This document shows, piece after piece, positions 25,201 through 36,800 of a stretch of 64,000 bases of DNA (position 1 is the first letter of the stretch; each line of letters opens with the position of its first letter). The notes beneath the pieces are model-generated. The model worked only from the letters and a program-made list of their open reading frames with translations, did not search any database and was not told the DNA's origin. Source of the DNA: Alviniconcha marisindica. Lineage: Eukaryota > Mollusca > Gastropoda > Provannidae. Both the position numbers and the translations under genes were made by a program. The stretch lies in NCBI GenBank assembly GCA_018857735.1, contig JABMCL010000460.1, positions 626,501 to 690,500 of the forward strand, in the 5' to 3' direction.

Positions 25201-26627
25201 ACTAAGAAAAAACTAGTTCGTTGATCGAAACGTGGACATTACTGTGCAAAATTCGGTCACTCGCGATCGAAACACTGACCTAAGGCCCGCTTGTGTCATC
25301 CGAGAAACAGCAGGCTATCGAACGAAGACATCACTTTGAATTTGCACACTGCCGACCGAAACCTGTTTAATAATGGTCACGTCGCTTACAATTACGAATG
25401 AAAATGCAAAAAAAACGTTGTATCAATGAAAAGTAACTATTTAATCTGTCGGACGCAACATCACATTTCGATCCGGGAAACTGTAAAAAGGTACATGACC
25501 CAAATCGAAAATTCACTCACCGTTCCTTGTTGGCACCATGTTTGAAGAGAAAGTAGGCGCAAAGCACTGTGGTAAACATGGCCGCGCTTTGTGCAAAAAG
25601 ACCGCGGTCACAAATCGACGTTTATCCCCAGCATCGGCAATTCTTCGATCGTAACGGACTGACAAAATAAAAACTTGAAATTTTAAACTTGAAATTGTTT
25701 ATTACGAACGGAATCCAACGCTTTTATTATCACTGCTTTCGACTAAACACTGATTTTAGCAACAGCTTTTTTGTTTCACCACCCACAAGTCCGCAGTGAA
25801 TAGTAGCAGACGAACGTTTTCGTCAGCATCGGAACCGGACCCAATGCGTTTCGATCGAAATAAACATATGTTTATTTTAATTATTCAGATTTTACAAATA
25901 GTTATGAGCCGTTTTCTCAAGCATTAAAAAGCTTTGACTTTGTCCTGTCAGGCAGCAAAGGGAAAATTGCCTAAAGAAGAAAGATGCAAACAAAACGACA
26001 ACTGAAGCGGTGCACCCGAAATGTCCACCCTTCCTTTGCCGATTTTCGGCCCGGACTTGGTGTAAATTTTCATATTTTACTAACTCAAAACTGACTTTGG
26101 GAGTCAAGTTCATCATTATGATCTCTTTGATGCATACTCTTTCAGATAAAGTTAGGTTTGTTCAGAGAAAACTTAAACCTGAAGAAGCATTTACGACCAA
26201 AAAATGGATGGTCCTCGCCAAGCACCTTTTGGCACAGGCTCATAATATATATTTATTTCGAATTTGTTTATTCTATGTAGTCTTTTTTTTCTCATCCCCC
26301 CTTTTTTTTAATGACTGGTAAACAATCATTGTTTTGTATCATTTAAGAGGTACTGACACTAGTGAGAGTGAGACTATAGTAAGTAAGTAACTTGATGTTT
26401 TATGCCACCTGAGATGATAAAAGTCATTGCTGCATCTATTAATTACATTATGTTTTAATGCCCAGTGAGATGATAAAAGTAAAAGTCATTGCTGCATCAA
26501 TTAATTACATTATGTACTTTGTGGTTTCAGGCTTGGACAGACTTGTCAACAGTTCAGAGATGTTTCACGTGATGAGTTACTGTGGAAACAGCAGTGCAAG
26601 AAAGAATTTTTGCTTGAGGAGTATGTG

Positions 26628-26662
<35 letters not shown>

Positions 26663-29600
26663 ACACGCGCGCGTGTGTGCCTGTGCATGTTGTGTGTGTC
26701 TGTGTGTATATGCATGTGTGTGTGAGTATGTGTGTGAGGCAGTGTATCTGTGCTATAGAAAGACAATTATACAGACACTTAGATACACATGTATTGGATG
26801 ATGTACTAATCTAGGAAAATGCAGAGTACTATTGTTTCTATGGAGATGTGCATTTTATAGAACCCCCATCTCCTCACCCCCACCCCCACACCCCCAAAAA
26901 GGGAAAAAAAGAGTAGGTAGTGCATTTATTATTGTCTCTTAATAATTTAATAAGTGCATTGGTACTGGTACAGTGATTAACTCAGTCATCAAAAGTCAAA
27001 GTTTCAACAAAAAGTGCTTATATATAGTATACTGTATAATTTCCTTTGGGGGTTATATTGTGATGAAGTGTAATTGGCATGGTTTTGCAGTATTTGGCAG
27101 CAAGTGTGCGTATTACTTACCATTAAGGGACTCTTCAGAGCAGATATCCATTTTCTTTTGCAGGTGTGATGGAGAGGAGGGTTGGCACAAGCAGTTCCGG
27201 TGGTACCACAGCCGGTTTGCTCGCTTCCACAGTCCCACTGTGTACCGCACCATGCGTCGCCTATGGGACCGACTGGAGAAATACCTTGAGGAAAATGACA
27301 AAGTCATGTTTGATGGGCTGAGAGGTGCGTGAAAGCTTGGGAGTCAGTCGGCACTTTCCGGTATTTTCAGTGTGTCAGTGTTTTGGCTTTGGTTGTTTGG
27401 TGACTTTGCGTGATTGCTTGCTCCGTCTCATTCAGTTGAGACCCCAAATCTAAGCATTCCTGTGAAACTAGGCTCTACCATAGAATCCAGTACTGTTTCC
27501 AGTGAAGTGTTGTAAAACGGGTGATGTTTCTGTTGTAGAAATGGGTGATATGTCGGTGGTATTGGTGGGTTGGTGTGGACAGAGAGAGACAGAAAGGGGA
27601 AGAAAGGTGGGAGAAGAGTGAAAGGGATACTGGAGAGTGATGATTCAGGTGCTAGGGGTTGTCTTTCAGTAGGTAGGACCAGCCTCTCTTTAGCGCTGGG
27701 TAACATGGCCGTCGCGAGGCAAATATTGCTCATTTTCAACTTGTTGTATCTGCCTGGTTTTTGCAGTTTGTCAATAAAAACTACTGTCGGACAAAAAACG
27801 ATCTTTTTATGACCTGTTGATGCCATTATTTTTTGTGCGTGAATGATGTATTGTGAGTTTGGAAGAAGTTTTAATGAACACACCAAGCGGTCGGAAACCG
27901 AGCGTGGTTCAGACGTCGAAAGTCAGATGAGCGAGGTTGGAAAACGGTTGCGTTCGGAAAACCGTTGGGAACTTTTACAAGAAAAACGTACACATATGAA
28001 GTTAATATTTTTAGAAAGAGGAATTCCCGTAGATTTATCCGTTATAAAATTCGTTAAAATTCTTTGTTTTCGACTGCAGCAAAAATTGAGTTGAAAAATA
28101 CGTTCATTTTTACCATAAATTTACACCAAGAAAGTTTGAATGCACCATATTCAATTTGGTATCATTGAAAAGACAAATTTTCGCTCTTTAAAACGGTGTA
28201 TCGTTTATCCGGAAGCGAGTTCTTGTAAGAGTTCCCATGCAACGGAAAGTGAAGACCCTGTAGATTTTGTTGTCTGCTCGAGTTGTGCGATCGCTAAAAT
28301 CTGCGACTACGTGAGCGGCGCAAAAGATGCTCACCCTGGAGGAATTGGAAAGAAACCGTGGTAAGTTTTTTATTTTAGCGATAACTAAGTGAGTTTCCAA
28401 CACAACCATAACTGTATTTTTGCGCTGTTTACATCTCTTTGAATGCAATTGAAGCAAATTCGTTGTGGTCTGGTCGTAGTTTGAACAACATTACAGAGTT
28501 ATCTCCTCATTATTTCCTCCAAAATGTAAACTGCTGTAAAAATAGTGATTTCTTTCCCCGTAAATCCGAATTGACAAAAAAATGATGTATGGTGTATGTT
28601 CTCAACAGTGAATTTTTTTAAAGGAAATTTAGCAAGTGAATGATTTTTTAAAATATATTTGTTTTTCTTGTCAGGGACAATAACTCTGATTTAGCTAGCA
28701 GACGATGCAGTCATGAACCAATAGATCTGCTCATCTAGACAAAACAAAATAAAAGCGAGCCACCAGCCAAAATTAATGGTATATTGTGAGTTTGGAATTG
28801 TATTTGCTTCTGAAGAATTAATTTCTTCTTTTTCCCCCCATCTTCTTTCTCTTCCACCTTTTGTGCACATGGAAGACCTGGCACACTGGCTCAAAATTAC
28901 ATGATTCTTTCAATCTTTGTATGTAATAATAATAATTACAAGGGGGGATTTAAAAAAAGAGAAGTAATAATGATAAGTTTTTTGTTTGTTTGTTTGTTTG
29001 TTTAACATTTTACAAGCATGATTCAGACTATGGTAACAAGACAGAAGTAACTAAGTCAATAAGAAAGACTGAACAGGAAACAAAATGAAAGAAATAATCA
29101 CACATCACACACACACACATGCCACACACACACACTTCAAGAGCCACATCAAATGTGGGGGTGGAGGGGTGGGGGAAATAAAATAACTCACAGAGCAACA
29201 TTAAATACAGTTTTGAGCATGTCAATTTTTAAATGTTATTGAAGTGGGACTCCAATTTTTGTTAGTTTCCTTAATAATCCAGGTCTTTTATCTAAGGTAG
29301 GGATATTTTTTGTTTTTAAATATTGTCAGATAATGGCTAGAGGACTCCAGTTGGGGTTTTACTTCTGGGATTGTTTCACTTTCAGTAGCTGAGACTGGTA
29401 GTGGTAGTCAAATACCTGAAAATTAGTTCTTGTCTGCTTCCTTTTGTTTGTACCTTTCTGATTGATTGATTTCTCAAGTTATTACTGCATGATTCACACA
29501 AAGTCAAGTAAGTGCTATTTACAACTAAACTTCAGAATTTGATGATTTAATCGTGAGTATTAAGTGTATTTAATTGGTGAGTATTAAGTGTTAGTGTGCT

Positions 29601-30545
29601 GTTTATGTTGAAATAAATCTTTTTACCTGTTTGTTTATATATTTCTTTGTTAATGATTTCAGAGGATGATCAGTTTCATCATCTTGAGGAGAGAAATGGT
29701 CCTAGAAAGCGAGGCAGGCCCCAACATCTACCACGAAGCCACACTTGGACTGCAGTTTTTAACTTCATTTCCTCATTCAAACAAGTCTACATGTATCTGA
29801 AATTTGCCTAAATTTCCCTATGCTGTGCATTTTCCTTCTCTGATTAATGCTGAATCTGCAGATACCAGAACCATGGCTGCATCTCTTTCCATTCCAGAGT
29901 TTGATTTGCTTTAATGCTATTACCACCAAAGATTCGTGGGATATTTGCACCCTTTTTTCTCATGGAAACTTGCCTCTGTAGGTAAAATTTAGCTTGCACT
30001 CTTTAGACTTGTGAATTTGTATTGTCTAATTTATGCTGAATCAGTTGATACCAGAATTATGGTTGTACCTCTTTCCATTCCCATGTTATGTTTAATCTTG
30101 TCATGGTACTGTCAAAGATTGGTGATCAGACAATGTCAAAATTAGTGGCACTCTGCATCTCCAATATTTGAGTAAGGATGACTACTGAAAAAATTGTGTT
30201 TAGTCTATGTAGTGCAGACATTGTGTAAAACAAGTTGGGTGGATGTGTGACCAATAGTTTTTATGCTAGAGCCATACAAAAATGGCATTTTGTAAAATGC
30301 GCGTAAAACGCCTAAAATGATGACTATTTGAAGGGTGATATCTCAAAAACTATTATAGATAAATTAATGAAATTTGGCTTGTGTACTTGCCCTGTGACCC
30401 TCTTTAATATCACATATTAATGGATTGCATTGCTTGCTTTTCAAAATTTGGCTGGACCTACCTACTTTCAGTTTCATTGTCCTGTGTTTCAGCTGTGCAC
30501 ATGATGTATATAATGGGTGTTTGTGTGGATGATGGGAGCCAGGCT

Positions 30546-30602
<57 letters not shown>

Positions 30603-30676
30603 CTGTGTGTGTATGTGTGTGTTGTGTATGTGTGGTGTGTGTGTGTGTGTGTGTGTGTGTGTTGTGTTGTGTGTGT

Positions 30677-30761
<85 letters not shown>

Positions 30762-30827
30762 GTGTGTTTGTGTGTGTGTGTGGTGTGTGTGTGGTGTGTG
30801 TGTGTGTGTGTGTGTATGTGTGTGTGT

Positions 30828-30888
<61 letters not shown>

Positions 30889-33800
30889 TGCTCCCCCTCC
30901 CTCCCGCTTCCCTCTCACATGCCTTACCAATGTGTATTTGCTTTTTCTGATACTGTGTGTAACTTTCCAGTTGTCTAACAATGTCCATGGTTCAAAACTT
31001 CTTTGAATGTTTGTCAGTTTTCTATTTTTTGTACCACAGTACCTGCTAGGCTAGGTATATTGATGTACCGTTACTAACAACCAGATGTAATGCAATCAAC
31101 TGTGGGCATATGATACATATATAATACTGACAATAAAAGTGACTTACAGTATGTAGGCATTCAACAGGGGATATTTTGCTGTGCACGGCAACAGACCTTG
31201 TTTTGTGCATGTGGGGGTGTTGGAGTCACTGTATACATTTGTGGCTGTTGCATCTATTGGGCGGTTCAGGCGGGGTTGTTAACTCCCTTGACTTTTGCCC
31301 GGCATCGCGTCAGTCCCTTGTCTGCTTTTACTTCCGGTGCGTACTTTCTTCACAATGGACGGCGGTGACAGTGAATTTGCAGATTTTACACTGCCAACTT
31401 TAAAGGCATTTTTGGAGGCCCGTAGTCAGAATATGTCTGGCAACGCCTACTCAGAAATCGGCCTGGAAGTGGCTCTGCGACCTCTTGTGACTTCTGGCGC
31501 GAAAGATTACAAAGGGCATTCACTCGTGCAAACCAGCTTCATCGAACCGGCCAGTAGTGATGTGATGAAAGAGAAGGATGTGATCCTTCCGTGGAAACCT
31601 ACAGTGTGTTTTGTGTTGCAGAGCCATGTGACTACAGCGAGATCCAGATAGCTGAGCAGAAAATGATGTGCCGCTTTCCTGCAGACCTGCGCTGTTCCCT
31701 TCAGATTCATAACGGGCAGCAGATGGGAAATGGGAATGGGTGAGGAAGTATTTTCAGCTGTGGTATAAACAGATGCGTTTTGAGAGCAGTTAAATTGACA
31801 TTCCGTGTGTTGGCTAATGCAGTCTGGCTCTTCAAGGTGGCTCTTTTTAGCGGAAAGTTATCCCAAGAGAACTGAAATGAGAGTTAAAATGTATAAAAGT
31901 ATACTGTCAGGATTTGTTTATCATCTTTTATCAGGATGAATTTGAGAAAGTTCTGCTGGATGTGACATGTTGTATATAAAACGCATTTGAGTAAGGCTTG
32001 TGATTTTGGTATATAAAATGCATTTGAGTAAGCTTGTGATTTTGGTATATAAAATGCATTTGAGTAAGCTTGTGATTTTGGTATATAAAATGCATTTAAG
32101 TAAGCTTGTGATTTTGGTTTCAGTGTGTATGGGTGTATGGCCATCTCCACCTACTACAGGTCCGAGGGACTTTTGGATGCTGCGTCTATGGCCAGACTAT
32201 ATGATGTAAGGTTAAAGTGCTGCACTTAGAGATGTTACGAGTGCATCCCAGTTCAAGTAGATTCATACTGTGAAAGATGTATTTTATTTTTATATTTTTT
32301 TATATAGCACTATTCTCTGCTTTAGCAGACTCATTGCTCTAGTCACATACAACTGAATGCCTGACTACAGCTTTACACAGTGCATTTTGAATATCCTCTG
32401 AAGTGGTGTACTTACAGTGTGTTTGGCTATTACATGGCTGGTGCCTCAAAAAAATACTGCCATCTCTCAGTGCATGTTCTGTGTACACCAAACAACCAAA
32501 AAAAATTCCAAGTATCCAAAGTACAACCCCCCTCACCCCCAACCGTCCCTCCTCCACTAACACACATTTGATCCACAGTTTGTTTGTGTTTTTCATTCAT
32601 TTCTGTGTGTGCTCGTGTGTGTGTGTTCCCATATAATACCTTCTGTAAATTGTTTTGGTGGGACTGTGCTCTACATGTGTATAGAATATTGTATTTAGGT
32701 TAATATGTATCGTGTAAGCACTCAGGGCGTTGATGAGTACATGATAAATGTATATTATGATTATTATTATTTTTCATGATCAGTATGAGCAAGTACTGGT
32801 ACACTGAATTTGTAGCTGAAACAAGATGAAGAGAAAAAATGAGATGTAAGTCAAATTTGTATGCACTGCCTAACAGTGCCAGGTATTTCATGTTTTTTTG
32901 TGTCAGCATCAAATATGACTGGCATGGCGAATTCGGTGCTTTTCTCAGAACGATGGAGATCTGCCGGGCTGTGTACCGCTGACGCACTGCCTCATCTCCC
33001 GCAAATCCCAGTACATTGCTGTCAGTGATGTCAGTGGATTTACTGTCGGTGAAGTCTTCTACCCAACACCTGACCAGGGCAGTTGTGACGTGGACATCTT
33101 TATCACAGGTAAGCAACTCTCGTTGGTAGAACCAGTTATTGGGAAAGAAAATGATTGTCTGATAATGGGATGGGGGTGGAGGGGTGGGGATGATGAGACC
33201 AGAAAACAGAATGAACTGTGTGGGAACAAATGGAGAAGAAAGACATCACAAGGCAGACCGTCTCAGACAGAAGTAATGAAGAGTGAGGATTGGTAAACGG
33301 GAGGAATACTTTGAGGTTGTGTTTGAAAGAGTTGCATGACAACATTTTATTGTAAAATGATGCTATGTGGTGTAGTGATGAGGGACAGCAATTGCAGGAC
33401 ATTCTGGAATAATTATATTTTTGTCTGCCTGTGTGTTTGTGCTGCTTGTTCTTCTTTCCCATCTCTGACTGAATGTTTTATGTATGCACATGTGAATGTT
33501 TATGTGCAAGCGTGTATGTGTATGCAGGCAAGTCAGTGTTTTATGTATGCAAAGGTGAATGTTTATGTGCAAGCATGTATGTGTATACAGGCAAGTCAAT
33601 GTTTTATGTATGTACAGGTGAATGTTTATGTGCAAGTGTGTATGTGTATACAGGTGAGTCAATCACAGGTGAATGTTTATGTGCAAGTGTGGATGTGTAC
33701 ACAGGCAAGTGAATATTTTATGTATGCACAGGTGAATGTTTATGTGCAAATGTATATGTGTACGCAGGCAAGTCAGTGTTTTATGTATGCACAGGTGAAT

Positions 33801-36800
33801 GTTTATGTGCAAGCGTGTATGTGTATGCAGGCAAGTCAGTGTTTTATGTATGCACAGGTGACTGTTTATGTGCAAGCGTGTATGTGTACACAGGCAAGTG
33901 AATGTTTTATGTATGCACATGTGACTGTTTATGTGTAAGTGTGTATGTATATGCAGGCAAATCAGCGTGTTATGTATGCACAAGTGAATGTTTATGTGCA
34001 AGCGTGTATGTGTTTGTGGGCAAGTCAATGTTTTTTGTATGCACAGGTGAATGTTTATGTACAAGCGTGTGTGTGTACGCAGGCAAGTCAGTGTTTTATG
34101 TATGAAGCATGTGTGTGTATGCAGGAAAGTCAGTGTTTTATGTATGCACAGGTGAATGTTTATGTGCAAGCATGTATGTGTACACAGGCAAGTCATACCT
34201 GGAGTGGTTCACAGAGCTTGTGGAGTCGCTGGAGAGCAACATGTTTCCACGCATTGACGGCAGGATCTACAGGTAGGTCAGCGCCACCATTTGGTTCCAT
34301 GCTTTTCATTCTTTACTGGATATTGGAGTCTGTTCAGTTGTTTGATTTTTATCCTTGACTCGCTGTTGGTACTGGGTACTGACAGTACTAGGTATCACAC
34401 TTCCATGCGGTTCTGTGCTTTTGTTAAGAGCCTGATTGCATTGCCAGACCAGTGACTGTTTCCGCAGTGAAGGCTAGTGCCGGTGTCCAGTTCTGACATG
34501 GTACAAAATAACATGACAGCTGCCAAGTATCAGATAAGCAACTTGCACATAGACTGAAGCATGGTCTTGAGATCATTAGTACACATGTTCATGCTGGTAG
34601 TTTTGAATCCCTGGGTAAAATGACCAAGCCATTTGAATCTGGCATTGTGCAGGCCTTTTTGGCACATTAAAAGCCCGACTGTGACTAGGAGTCATGGTTA
34701 ACTGTGAGAGGCAGCAACAGTTTGAAGGTCTGTTTTAGGTACTGTGCTGGTTTTATCAAGATCCTGACTGGCTCGGAGCCGTGAGTGTTTCACAGTTGGG
34801 GCCAGTTCCAGGCTCTGTTTAGCGTATCAGGCAGGTTTGATTAACACCCTGACTGCATGGCCAGGAACCATTATTGTTTCACTGTGTGGCCAGTGCCAGT
34901 TCCAGGCTCTGTTTAACTTACTGTGCAGCTTTGATCAAGTCTGACTGTGTGGCCAGTGCCCGTTTCATACCCTGTTTGACACATTGTGCAGGTTTTATCA
35001 GGACCCAGACTGCGTGGCCAGTGCCAGTTTCAGACCCTGTTTGACGCATTGTGCAGGTTTTATCAGGACCCAGACTGTGTGGCCAGTGCCTGTTTCAGAC
35101 CCTGTTTGACGCATTGTGCAGGTTTTATCAGGACCCAGACTGCGTGGCCAGTGCTGCCCGTTTCAGACCCTGTTTGACGCATTGTACAGGTTTTATCAGG
35201 ACCCGGACTGCGTGGCCAGTGCCCGTTTCAGACCCTGTTTGACGCATTGTTCAGGTTTTATCAGGACCCGGACTGCGTGGCCAGTGCCCGTTTCAGACCC
35301 TGTTTGACGCATTGTGCAGGTTTTATCAGGACCCGGACTGCGTGGCCAGTGCCCGTTTCAGACCCTGTTTGACGCATTGTGCAGGTTTTATCAGGACCCG
35401 GACTGCGTGGCCAGTGCCCGTTTCAGACCCTGTTTGACGCATTGTGCAGGTTTTATCAGGACCCGGACTGCGTGGCCAGTGCCCGTTTCAGACCCTGTTT
35501 GACGCATTGTGCAGGTTTTATCAGGACCCGGACTGCGTGGCCAGTGCCCATTTCAGACCCTGTTTGACGCATTGTGCAGGTTTTATCAGGACCCAGACTG
35601 CGTGGCCAGTGCCCGTTTCAGACCCTGTTTGACGCATTGTGCAGGTTTTATCAGGACCCAGACTGCGTGGCCAGTGCCCGTTTCAGACCCTGTTTGACGC
35701 ATTGTGCAGGTTTTATCAGGACCCAGACTGTGTGGCCAGGAGCCATGACTGTTTCACTGTGCGGGCCAGCACCAGCTTCATGCCGGATCTCAGCACTATC
35801 CACCCTCCACACTTCTTCTACACATACAGAATCACGTATGTATAGAAAAATAACTATTTTTACAACATTAATATAATGATACACCTTGAGGATATGACTT
35901 TCGTCGAGTTTATTTACCTTCTGTCAACCTTAATCATTAAGGCTGATCATTAGCCTTAATCATTAAGGCTGATGTAAGGTAGATACAATCAACCTAGATA
36001 CAATGTCCTATCCTAAAGGTCATAGCATTGGTATTGTAAATATTGTCTTCATTATGCACATGGTGTGTGTCAAGAAGATGTCCTTTGGCAGTGATGCAGA
36101 CCACCATCAGGTCGATTGGAGTCTTATTCTTAGATCATCTCGTATATGATCAGCATGCTCATGGTTGTGTGAGTGCAGTATGCCGGTGGACACTGATGGA
36201 AACCTGAAGCCCTTTTGCCTGAAACTCTTTACTCGGCCATAGTGCTTGTGTTTGCTAATCATGCACTGGGTGTATGTTTACAGGATGTCCATGGATGCTG
36301 ATGCAAACCGTAGTCAGTCGTGCCAGTTGGAAACTCGTCACTGGGTCATCACAGATGAAGACGGCCAGGAAGAGATAGTGGATGGACCTGGAGTCATTGG
36401 TGAGTTCATTTTTACATGATTAACCTTCACATAATGTCAATGGGTCTGATGTTTTTGGGGCATTCTGAAGCTTTTTAAATTCACACTTTGTAAGCCAGCA
36501 TATTCTCGCCAGACAAACTGGGCAGGTAGCAGTACTGACAGCGTAACTGGACACACAATGAGGGGGTATCTTGCTGCTCAAGGCAACAAATCTTGTTTTA
36601 TCAGTTTGAGTCAACACCCCCTCACCAGACTGAAGACACAGGTGCAAGGTACACTGCAGTGTGACCCAGGGCTTTGAGTCTGGTATTTCAGAGCCCACTG
36701 GGTGAGCTTGCCTTCGCAGTGTTTCAGCACCTGGATGAACGCCTTGTGGATGACCGGCTTGTTGTTGTTGTGATCCCTGGCTGGACACTCTGGGGGTTAC

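Noticed and set aside
30364..31006. Long open frames of Cys-Val or His-Thr repeats on both strands
   Set aside because: They are translations of a (GT)n/(CA)n microsatellite; the same applies to frames at 11737-12000, 50389-50933 and 61832-62160.
32908..32983. FBXO3 exon 6 starting at 32911 with YDWHGEFGAFL
   Set aside because: That frame hits a stop within 25 codons; the downstream acceptor before AACGATGGAGAT keeps phase and gives the conserved domain sequence.
34986..35876. Plus-strand frames with repeated FYQDPDCVAS-like peptides
   Set aside because: They derive from repeated copies of the exon 8 5' end in FBXO3 intron 7; only the last copy continues into a real ApaG-coding exon.
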